Source of the DNA: Chitinophaga sp. XS-30
GTDB taxonomy: Bacteria; Bacteroidota; Bacteroidia; Chitinophagales; Chitinophagaceae
Direction: 5' to 3'
Assembly (NCBI RefSeq): GCF_008086345.1
Contig: NZ_CP043006.1
Location: 5,640,032-5,704,031, forward strand
Length of the DNA stretch: 64,000 nt
The position numbers were made by a program, and so were the translations under genes. Below are positions 41,974 through 48,827 of this stretch, in pieces (position 1 is the first letter of the stretch; the number at the start of each line of letters is the position of its first letter). Under the pieces are notes generated by a model. That model was not told where the DNA came from and did not search any database. It worked only from the letters and a program-made list of their open reading frames with translations.

Positions 41974-42480
41974 TCACCTTGTCAGCAAAGCGATCAGCCC
42001 CTTGTGCTGCGGGAAGAGGGCAGACAGCGCCGCTCTGTCCGCCAGTTCAAAATCAGCAAAATCAAAGCCCGGCGCCACCGTGCAGCCTGCCAATGCAAAA
42101 CCGCCCGTTTCCTCCACACAGGAGGCAAACCAGCTGCCCGCCGGGATCACCAGCTGCAATTGTTCCCCCTGCTCCGGGTTACGGCCAAGTTTATGTACCT
42201 GCAGGTCCCCGTCCGGCCTGATCTCATAAATATACAGCGTGGTCCCGTCATAAAAATGCCACATCTCATCGGCGGCAATACGGTGAAAAGCGGAGAAGTC
42301 CCCATCCTCCAGTAAAAAATAAATGCCTGTGGATGCGTTGCGTGGCCCGGAAAAGCCTGCAGGCAATGCCTGATGGCCGATCGTTAACGGCGCGCGGTAA
42401 GTTTCCCGGAAAGCGCCACCCTCTACATGACTGGTAAGCTGGAGCTGCTGCTTCCAATATTCGGCGGTTGTGTTTTTCAT
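41974..42480 (-). CDS. cupin, DUF985 family
   Basis: A 168-residue cupin from ATG 42480 (MKNTTAEYWKQQLQL); the frame continues to 42516. Motifs of the DUF985/cupin_5 family: HVEGGAFRETYRAP, STGIYFLLEDGDFSAFHRIAADEMWHFYDGTTLYIYEI, LQLVIPAGSWFASCVEETGGFALAGCTVAPGFDFADFEL. The single-domain jelly roll has conserved His/Glu that may bind a metal. Function unknown; some relatives have been linked to sugar or polyol metabolism. It lies downstream of the GntR promoter in the minus direction but belongs to a separate unit. Confidence 0.88.
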   Translation of the reverse strand: MKNTTAEYWKQQLQLTSHVEGGAFRETYRAPLTIGHQALPAGFSGPRNASTGIYFLLEDGDFSAFHRIAADEMWHFYDGTTLYIYEIRPDGDLQVHKLGRNPEQGEQLQLVIPAGSWFASCVEETGGFALAGCTVAPGFDFADFELADRAALSALFPQHKGLIALLTR

Positions 42481-42521
42481 AGGCGAAAAATAAGCACAGT
42501 CAGGCAAATTCCCCAATGCTA

Positions 42522-42698
42522 AAAGGACTGCCTCCTGCGTAATGTATCCGGTCTTCGGACAGCCCGGTAGAGCGTTGCGTTTCCACTGAACGCAAACCGG
42601 CCAGGTTGCAAAGGACGGCCTCCTGCGTAGTATATCCGGTCTTTCGGACAGCCAGTAAAAACACTACGTTTCCGCTGAACGCAACCGGCCAGGCTGCA
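42522..42698. repeat. two-copy tandem repeat of about 88 bp
   Basis: Units 42522-42609 and 42610-42698 are about 85 percent identical by eye; both contain CCTCCTGCGTA, ATCCGGTC, TTCGGACAGCC, CGTTTCC.CTGAACGCAA and CCGGCCAGG. Each can form local hairpins (GCGTT...AACGC). They fill the gap between the cupin and the PepSY gene. Confidence 0.85.
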
Positions 42699-42734
42699 CT
42701 GAGGCAGCCCTTTCCAATTATGGAGCATTAGTAA

Positions 42735-43904
42735 TCAACTCAATACGGGTTCGGGGCGAACGCTGGCCACCGGTACAGATCTTTGCTGCTGTCTTTGCTT
42801 TTTCTTCCTCCCGAGCCAGATCATGGTTCCGGTAATGGGCAGGCTGGCACATATCAGGCTGGCGCAAAACATCATGATCTTGCCGGCCAGTCCCCATATA
42901 GCCCCGGTATGAATATCATAATTCATTTTCCGCAGCTTGTCCCCCGCTCCGGCGTCTGCATATTTGCCGCTATAAGGGCCGGTAGCCTGCAGTGGCTGCA
43001 GGGTGTATTGATCGAAAGTATAATTATCCCCTTTGTAATAAGTGCCGGGGCGAAGGTTAACGAATATGTTGAGCGCCTCAGCTTTGGTCTGCGGCGTGTA
43101 CACGAACATGCCGGCGGTTTCCGGCATTTGTTGCTGAATACCTGCCCAGGCCCGGTCTACCGCCATAACCCTGGCGGCTTCCGTGGTATATCCGGTGGTG
43201 TCGGATACCGGAATTTTCACGTCCTTGAGGGATTTTCCCGTAGTGGCGTAATAAGTGGCATTGCTGAACCATTCAAAGCCCCAGACGAGACCGGTGAGCG
43301 CCAGTACCATGGCGATGATCATCACATAAAAGCCCAGCACATTGTGCAGGTCGTAGTTCTTCCGCCGCCATCTTGCATTCCATTTGATGGAGAACCGCTG
43401 TTTGGCCGCCCCTTTGTTCTTCGGCCACCAGAGGACCAGTCCGGATATCAGCATCACCAGAAAAACAAGCGTCGCCGAAGCCACCACAGGCTGCCCGATC
43501 TTCGGTGGCAGCCAGAGGTAAAAATGGCCATGAAGGATAAAATGGAAGAAATCTTCCTCCTCGCTCCATACCTTCAGCACTTTTCCGGTATAGGGGTCCA
43601 TAAAAACCTGGTAATAATAATCGGGGTCCGCACCGTAATACATAACGGATGCACTTCTGCCCGGACCGGGGTAACTGACGCCGTTGGGCGCTTTGTCCGT
43701 AATATGTTTACCGGCTATCGCTATCAGCCGGGAAGGGGCAAGCGGTTCCTTTCCTTCCTGCACTTCCGCATGCAGATACGGGAATAACATGCTTTTGAAC
43801 TCCTGTTCGAAAGCCAGTATGCATCCCGTAACACTAATCACAAAAACCACCAGCCCGGAGGTCAATCCAAGCCAGAGGTGTACTTTCCCTACTATTTTTT
43901 TCAT
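42735..43904 (-). CDS. PepSY-associated TM helix protein
   Basis: A 389-residue inner membrane protein with about four membrane helices: residues 9-31 (HLWLGLTSGLVVFVISVTGCILAF), 133-160 (VVASATLVFLVMLISGLVLWWP), 190-215 (VLGFYVMIIAMVLALTGLVWGF) and 345-370. PepSY-like domains lie in the periplasmic loops. It matches the 'iron-regulated membrane protein' family found in Bacteroidota, some members of which are flavin or siderophore reductases. The HLWLGLTSG and HNVLGFY His residues are conserved haem-ligand candidates. Start ATG 43904, divergent from the TetR gene. Confidence 0.88.
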   Translation of the reverse strand: MKKIVGKVHLWLGLTSGLVVFVISVTGCILAFEQEFKSMLFPYLHAEVQEGKEPLAPSRLIAIAGKHITDKAPNGVSYPGPGRSASVMYYGADPDYYYQVFMDPYTGKVLKVWSEEEDFFHFILHGHFYLWLPPKIGQPVVASATLVFLVMLISGLVLWWPKNKGAAKQRFSIKWNARWRRKNYDLHNVLGFYVMIIAMVLALTGLVWGFEWFSNATYYATTGKSLKDVKIPVSDTTGYTTEAARVMAVDRAWAGIQQQMPETAGMFVYTPQTKAEALNIFVNLRPGTYYKGDNYTFDQYTLQPLQATGPYSGKYADAGAGDKLRKMNYDIHTGAIWGLAGKIMMFCASLICASLPITGTMIWLGRKKKQRQQQRSVPVASVRPEPVLS

Positions 43905-44052
43905 TTTACCTGATCAGGGTGAGTTGCAAAGATGCGACCGGGGCAGGAAAAACCTTGCTCGAATCGGGAAAAAAAATTGCGGGAACGGGAAAAAAGGCCT
44001 TCCCGTTCAACAGCTATTGTCATGGATAAAACGCATTCATCAAATAATGTTT

Positions 44053-44081
44053 ATAAATGAGCGATCGCTCATTTATCTTTG
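44053..44081 (+). promoter_or_regulatory. 24-bp perfect palindrome and -7 box of the TetR operon
   Basis: ATAAATGAGCGA and its exact complement form a 24-bp palindrome at 44053-44076. The -7 box TATCTTTG (44074-44081) overlaps its end by 3 bp. Only about eight bases separate the box from the ATG at 44090, implying a leaderless or nearly leaderless transcript. A classic self-repression site for a TetR dimer pair. Confidence 0.75.
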
Positions 44082-44089
44082 CGGACGTT

Positions 44090-44680
44090 ATGCGAACAAG
44101 GGATGAGAACAAGGTTGATCTGATCTACCGGAAAGCCATTGAAATGATTGTGCATGAGGGGCTTGACGGTTTCGGGGTGAATAAACTGGCCAAAGCCGCC
44201 GGCGTTTCTCCTGCCACGATCTACATCTATTACAAAGACCGGGAAGACCTCATCATGCAGGTGACCCTGCGGGCGTCCAATCATATGCTGGAAGAAAGCA
44301 TGAAGGATTTTGACCCGGACATGAGCTTTGATGAAGGCATGAACATCCAGTGGCGCAACCGCGCCAGGTACTTCCTGAAGTATCCGCTGGAGACCCAGTT
44401 TATCGAAAAAATGCGCTATACCCGGCATTACGACCGGATCTTTGAAGAGCTGCACAAGACCTTCAAGGAAAAAATGGGGCGATTCCACCATAATGCACTG
44501 GAACGCAAGGAGTTGATCAAACTCCCGTTTGAGGTATTCTGGTCGGTTGCCTTTGCCCCGCTCTACCAGCTGATCAAATTCCATACACAGGAAGGCAGCT
44601 GGGGGCACAAGAAATATGCATTCAGCGACGAAACCATGCAACAGACGCTTTCCCTTGTGCTGAAAGCGTTGAAACCTTAA
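44090..44680 (+). CDS. TetR/AcrR family transcriptional regulator
   Basis: A 196-residue TetR-type repressor from ATG 44090 (MRTRDENKVDLIYRKAIEMI); the frame stays open to an ATG at 44057, but that lies in the operator. HTH at about residues 12-55: HEGLDGFGVNKLAKAAGVSPATIYIYYKDREDLIMQV. The C-terminal helical ligand domain is unlike named subfamilies. It is first in an operon with an HMA-like protein and an MFS efflux pump, so it probably senses the pump's substrate and represses the operon through the 44053-44076 palindrome. Confidence 0.9.
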   Translation: MRTRDENKVDLIYRKAIEMIVHEGLDGFGVNKLAKAAGVSPATIYIYYKDREDLIMQVTLRASNHMLEESMKDFDPDMSFDEGMNIQWRNRARYFLKYPLETQFIEKMRYTRHYDRIFEELHKTFKEKMGRFHHNALERKELIKLPFEVFWSVAFAPLYQLIKFHTQEGSWGHKKYAFSDETMQQTLSLVLKALKP

Positions 44681-44691
44681 AACCGCTTTTT

Positions 44692-44937
44692 ATGAACAAT
44701 GGCTTCTCCATGGAAACGGGTGTGGAAGTGCTGATCTTCCGTACCAATATCCGGTTCAAGAAAGACCTCCGGCCCGTAAGCGCGGTGCTGGACAAGATGC
44801 CCGGTATCCTGCGCTGGAATGTGGACCGTGAGGATACGGACAAGGTGCTCCGCATCGAATCCCGAAGCATCCCGCCGGCAGATATCATTAAAAATATTAC
44901 CAGTGCGGGATTCCATTGTGAAGAACTGCCGGACTAA
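44692..44937 (+). CDS. HMA-like small protein without CxxC
   Basis: An 81-residue protein with the beta-alpha-beta-beta-alpha-beta order of a heavy-metal-associated (ferredoxin-like) domain: VEVLIFRTNI, DLRPVSAVLDKMPGILRWNVD, DKVLRIES, PPADIIKNITSAGFHCEEL. The metal-binding CxxC loop is absent (FRTNIRFKKD instead), so it should not carry copper as Atx1 does; Cys near the end is single. Sits 11 bp after tetR and 22 bp before the MFS gene. Possibly senses or chaperones something else. Confidence 0.75.
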   Translation: MNNGFSMETGVEVLIFRTNIRFKKDLRPVSAVLDKMPGILRWNVDREDTDKVLRIESRSIPPADIIKNITSAGFHCEELPD

Positions 44938-44959
44938 ATTAAAACAACAATAACGAACC

Positions 44960-46216
44960 ATGCGACCCAAGAAAGAAAGGCTTTTTACCCGGTACCAGGT
45001 ATTCATGATCGCCCTGATCGCTTTGCTGCAGTTCACGGTGATCCTGGATTTTATGGTGCTGAACCCGCTCGGGGAGATCCTCCTGTCGGAAATGAACATC
45101 AAAACGGAACAATTCGGCCTGGTTGTTTCCGGTTACGCCTTCAGCGCCGGCATTTCGGGCATTCTGGCCGCAGGGTTTGCGGACAGGTTTGACCGGAAAA
45201 AGATGCTGATGGTCTTTTACACCGGTTTTGTGGCCGGCACTTTCCTTTGCGCCCTGGCCCCCAGCTACCTGTTCCTGCTGGGCGCGCGCATCATTACCGG
45301 TCTTTTCGGAGGGGTAATGGGCGCCATCGGGATGGCCATCATTGCGGACCTGTTTCTTCCGGAAGTACGCGGCCGCGTGATGGGCTTTGTGCAGATGGCC
45401 TTTGGCCTGAGCCAGGTGGTGGGCATCCCCATCGGCTGGGAACTGGCGAACCGCTTTTCCTGGCATGCGCCTTTCTGGATGATCGGGATATTCGGCGTAG
45501 TGATAGGCATCATTATGATGGTCTATGTAAAACCCATCACCGGCCACCTCACGGGGCAAACAGACAAGAACGCCTTCCGGCACCTGCTCCATACGCTCAG
45601 CAACCGCAATTACTTCCTGGCCTTCGGCACCACCATGGTGCTGACGGTAGGCGGATATATGATGATGCCTTTCGGCAGCACATTCTCCCGCCACAACCTC
45701 GGCCTCTCCGAAACGGACGTCACCATCCTTTTTGTAGCCAGCGGCCTGCTTTCCTTTATCCTGGGCCCGATCATCGGGAAGCTGAGCGACAAATTCGGCA
45801 AGGCGAACATGTTCTATGCAGCCAGCCTGCTGACGGCCGTGATGGTGTACATTTATACCAACCTGGGCATTACGCCGCTTTACATGGCTATCATTATCAG
45901 CGGCATCATGTTCGTTGGGGTTTTCGGCCGGGTGATCCCCTCCCAGGCCATTATGACCTCCATGCCTGCGATGCATGACCGCGGCGCCTTTATGAGCGTC
46001 AACTCCTCCCTGCAGCAGCTTTCCGGCGGCATCGCCGCTTTTGTGGCCGGCAGAATAGTGGTGCAGACCTCAAGCGGGGCGTTGCTGCATTACGACCGGT
46101 TAGGGTATGTGATGATCGTTGCTTTTGCCATCACAACCGTCATGATGTACCTCCTGAACCGGCAGATTATGGCTAAACAGACGCAACAGCCGCCGGTAGT
46201 GGCAGCTGCCTCCTGA
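44960..46216 (+). CDS. MFS transporter, probable efflux
   Basis: A 418-residue twelve-helix MFS protein of the DHA1-like drug/arabinose efflux type. N-terminal FMIALIALLQFTVILDFMVLNPLGEILLSEM, then the loop 2-3 motif AGFADRFDRKKMLMVFYTGF, and RIITGLFGGVMGAIGMAIIADLFLPEVRGRVMGFVQMAFGLSQVVGIPIG in helices 4-5. Cotranscribed with tetR and the HMA-like gene, pointing to export of a compound sensed by the regulator. Substrate unknown. Ends before the hairpin at 46237-46274. Confidence 0.9.
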   Translation: MRPKKERLFTRYQVFMIALIALLQFTVILDFMVLNPLGEILLSEMNIKTEQFGLVVSGYAFSAGISGILAAGFADRFDRKKMLMVFYTGFVAGTFLCALAPSYLFLLGARIITGLFGGVMGAIGMAIIADLFLPEVRGRVMGFVQMAFGLSQVVGIPIGWELANRFSWHAPFWMIGIFGVVIGIIMMVYVKPITGHLTGQTDKNAFRHLLHTLSNRNYFLAFGTTMVLTVGGYMMMPFGSTFSRHNLGLSETDVTILFVASGLLSFILGPIIGKLSDKFGKANMFYAASLLTAVMVYIYTNLGITPLYMAIIISGIMFVGVFGRVIPSQAIMTSMPAMHDRGAFMSVNSSLQQLSGGIAAFVAGRIVVQTSSGALLHYDRLGYVMIVAFAITTVMMYLLNRQIMAKQTQQPPVVAAAS

Positions 46217-46236
46217 TTGATCAGGCCGGAATAACA

Positions 46237-46274
46237 CAAAACGGGTGAACCGGGCAACCGGCGCACCCGTTTTG
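46237..46274 (+). terminator. terminator of the TetR-MFS operon
   Basis: Perfect 11-bp arms CAAAACGGGTG/CACCCGTTTTG with a 16-nt GC-rich loop, 21 bp after the MFS stop and followed by CATTTGG. The T-run lies within the stem. Confidence 0.7.
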
Positions 46275-46335
46275 CATTTGGCAAATATTTAACAAAACAA
46301 TACGGTACAGCTGATCCTCGTAACCCCGCATGGCG

Positions 46336-46343
46336 TAAATTTG
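46336..46343 (+). promoter_or_regulatory. -7 box of the TetR-like/ABC1 pair
   Basis: TAAATTTG matches TAnnTTTG and lies 37 bp before the ATG at 46381. No convincing -33 TTTG is present at the proper distance. Confidence 0.4.
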
Positions 46344-46380
46344 CAGTACCCCGCTATTCACCCACTAAAACGGAGCTATT

Positions 46381-47007
46381 ATGGAAAAGCAACCTATCCG
46401 CGAAGCATACAAACGCTATTGGCTGGAAAATGGCAAAAGACCCGTTTCTGTTTTCGCGCTCTGCAAAATACTGGACGTTCCTGAAGACTCCTTCTACGAA
46501 TGCTACAGTTCCATGGAAGGCGTTGAGAACGATGTCTGGCTGGACTATTTCCAGCGCACGATCGACCAGTTACATGAGGATGAAACCTATCAGCAATATT
46601 CCGCGCAGGAAAAGTTGCTGGCCTTTTACTTTCTCTGGGTGCAGCAGCTGAAGCAGGACAGAAGTTACATCCTCCTGCAAAAAGAACGTTTCCAGTTCCC
46701 GGGTTCCCAGTTCCGCCAGTTGTCCACTTTCAAAAAAGCATTTTACGATTATGCCGCTAACCTTATCCGGGAAGGGTACCTCAGTTCCGAGATCAAAGAG
46801 CGGAAATATATCTCCGATCAGTATGTACATGGTTTCTGGATGCAGGCGCTGTTTGTACTGAAATACTGGAGCGATGATACCAGCGTCAATTTTGAGATGA
46901 CCGATGCGGCGATCGAAAAAGCCGTGAACCTGAGCTTTCAGCTCATACATTCCAACACGCTGGACAGCCTGCTGGATTTCGGGAAATTCATTCTTGCCAG
47001 GAAATAA
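46381..47007 (+). CDS. TetR-like regulator
   Basis: A 208-residue all-helical protein. Residues about 1-55 resemble a TetR HTH (REAYKRYWLENGKRPVSVFALCKILDVPEDSFYECYSSMEGVENDVW), though the recognition helix is unusual. Residues about 75-205 look like a TetR-type C-terminal dimer domain (EKLLAFYFLWVQQLKQDRSYILLQKERF...YVHGFWMQALFVLKYWSDD). Paired with the ABC1-kinase gene 23 bp downstream, a pairing that suggests the regulator controls or is controlled by that kinase. Confidence 0.75.
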   Translation: MEKQPIREAYKRYWLENGKRPVSVFALCKILDVPEDSFYECYSSMEGVENDVWLDYFQRTIDQLHEDETYQQYSAQEKLLAFYFLWVQQLKQDRSYILLQKERFQFPGSQFRQLSTFKKAFYDYAANLIREGYLSSEIKERKYISDQYVHGFWMQALFVLKYWSDDTSVNFEMTDAAIEKAVNLSFQLIHSNTLDSLLDFGKFILARK

Positions 47008-47030
47008 GACAAGCAGGGAACAACAATAAC

Positions 47031-48323
47031 ATGAAGGAACAAACGAATATCCCCACCGGAAAAGTGGAAAGGGCAGGCAGGTTTGTGACCACCGGCCTGA
47101 AAGTAGGCACCAATTATATCAAACATTATACCCGCAGGCTGATGGACCCATCCATCACCAAAGACGCGCTTCACCAGGAAAATGCGGAAGATATCTACGA
47201 TACGCTGAGCAACCTGAAAGGCAGTGCGCTCAAAGTGGCGCAGATGCTGAGCATGGACAAAGGCATGCTGCCCAAAGCCTATACGGAACGCTTCGCCATG
47301 AGCCAGTACAGTGCGCCGCCCCTCTCCGGTCCGCTGGTAGTGAACACCTTCATCAAAACACTTGGCAAATCACCCTCCCAGCTCTATGACCAGTTCGATA
47401 TGAAGGCCTCCAATGCCGCATCCATCGGGCAGGTGCATAAAGCCGTGAAAGACGGCAAACAGCTGGCCGTGAAAATACAGTATCCCGGTGTGGCCAATAG
47501 CGTGAAATCGGATCTCCGCCTCGTCAAACCATTTGCCATCCGCATTGTAGGCATGAATGAAGTGGATATGGATAAATATTTCGAGGAGATCGAATCCAAA
47601 CTGCTTGAGGAAACGGATTATGCGCTGGAACTGCGCCGCTCCCAGGATCTGTCCGCCCGCTGCGCGCACATTCCCAATCTTGTTTTCCCCGTCTATTATC
47701 CCGGAATGTCGTCCGACAGGATCATTACGATGGACTGGCTCGATGGCAAACACCTGAAAGAATTCCTGCTCACCGATCCTTCGCAGGAAGTACGGAACCG
47801 GATCGGACAGGCGCTGTGGGACTTCTACCAGTTCCAGGTGCACCAGCTGAAACAGGTGCATGCAGACCCTCACCCCGGCAATTTCCTGCTTCGGGAAGAC
47901 GGCACCGTGGGCATATTCGATTTCGGATGTGTGAAAGAGATCCCCGAGGATTTTTACGTCAATTATTTTCTGCTGACCGACAAGGAAGTACTGAAAGACG
48001 AGGTCCGCCGCAAAGAAATATATACCAATCTGGAGATGATCCATCCTTCAGATACGGAAAAAGAGATCGTTTTCTTCTCCGGCCTCTTCCAGGAAATGAT
48101 CCGCCTGCTGACCCTGCCCTTTACGGTAGACCGTTTTGATTTTGGCGATGAGGAGTATTTCAATGAGATCTATGCTTATATGGATTACCTGTATAACCTG
48201 AAGGAAGTGCGCGAGTCCAAAGTAGCCCGCGGCAGCCGGCACTCCCTCTACATCAACCGTACTTACTTCGGGCTCTATTCCATGCTGAGCGACCTGAAAG
48301 CGGATATTGTAACAGCCATTTGA
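47031..48323 (+). CDS. ABC1/UbiB (AarF) family atypical kinase
   Basis: A 430-residue UbiB-type protein. Kinase-like motifs: NLKGSALKVAQMLSMDKGMLP (variant of KxGQ; here KVAQ), AASIGQVHKAVKDGKQLAVKIQYPGV (Ala-rich loop and ATP lysine), EETDYALELRRS, QVHADPHPGNFLLREDGTVGIFDFGCVKE (catalytic loop HxDxxxxN and DFG). These ATPases support ubiquinone/menaquinone biosynthesis or lipid handling. It lacks the long C-terminal membrane helices of UbiB proper, so a soluble enzyme. Start ATG 47031. Confidence 0.9.
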   Translation: MKEQTNIPTGKVERAGRFVTTGLKVGTNYIKHYTRRLMDPSITKDALHQENAEDIYDTLSNLKGSALKVAQMLSMDKGMLPKAYTERFAMSQYSAPPLSGPLVVNTFIKTLGKSPSQLYDQFDMKASNAASIGQVHKAVKDGKQLAVKIQYPGVANSVKSDLRLVKPFAIRIVGMNEVDMDKYFEEIESKLLEETDYALELRRSQDLSARCAHIPNLVFPVYYPGMSSDRIITMDWLDGKHLKEFLLTDPSQEVRNRIGQALWDFYQFQVHQLKQVHADPHPGNFLLREDGTVGIFDFGCVKEIPEDFYVNYFLLTDKEVLKDEVRRKEIYTNLEMIHPSDTEKEIVFFSGLFQEMIRLLTLPFTVDRFDFGDEEYFNEIYAYMDYLYNLKEVRESKVARGSRHSLYINRTYFGLYSMLSDLKADIVTAI

Positions 48324-48410
48324 TACAATTGGTTTTCCGGTTCAAAAGCGCTCTGCAATTTCTCCCGGTGCAAACAAGGCCTGCACAGCTGCAAAGTGCA
48401 GTCTCTTGCG

Positions 48411-48615
48411 TTTCCATTATCGTACCATTTCCCGTATAACCAATAGAAGCACCGGTAACATTGCCATACCCCCTATTTCCATTATTATCGTACCATTCCT
48501 CGAATAACCAATAGAAGCACCGGCAACATTGCCATACCTCCTATTTCCATTATTATCGCACCATTTTCCCGTATAGCCAATAGAAGCATCGGCAACATCG
48601 CATCATTTCCCCCTA
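48411..48615. repeat. three-copy tandem repeat, 65-72 bp
   Basis: Copies at 48411-48475, 48476-48543 and 48544-48615, each with TTTCCATTAT, TATCGTACCATT, CCAATAGAAGCA(C/T)CGG and AACATTGCCATAC-like stretches. No coding frame crosses them. The rest of the 48324-48827 gap holds no gene, and the palindrome at 48768-48785. Confidence 0.9.
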
Positions 48616-48767
48616 TCCTCATTTGCAATGAACCGGACAAGCTCACCTCCCGGCACACCACTGCTCATTCAAAAAATAAAAAGCGTCCTTTATACCCTTA
48701 TTTTTACCAATTGTGTATATTGGCAGGATAGAACAGATAATTTGCAATATCTTTTCTTTTTCCACTT

Positions 48768-48785
48768 GGCTAAATCGATTTAGCC
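48768..48785. promoter_or_regulatory. LacI-type palindromic operator
   Basis: GGCTAAATCGATTTAGCC, an 18-bp perfect palindrome with central CG, 42 bp before the GH127 start. This layout is typical of LacI-family operators; no lacI gene is in the window, so the regulator would be elsewhere. Confidence 0.65.
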
Positions 48786-48827
48786 TATGAAAAACTGATA
48801 AAAAAAATAAAGAGACACGTCACAGTC

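Noticed and set aside
44057..44089. Earlier ATG of the TetR gene
   Set aside because: It lies inside the 24-bp palindrome and upstream of the -7 box, so it would not be in the predicted transcript.
48411..48615. CRISPR array
   Set aside because: Units are contiguous without unique spacers and no cas genes are near.
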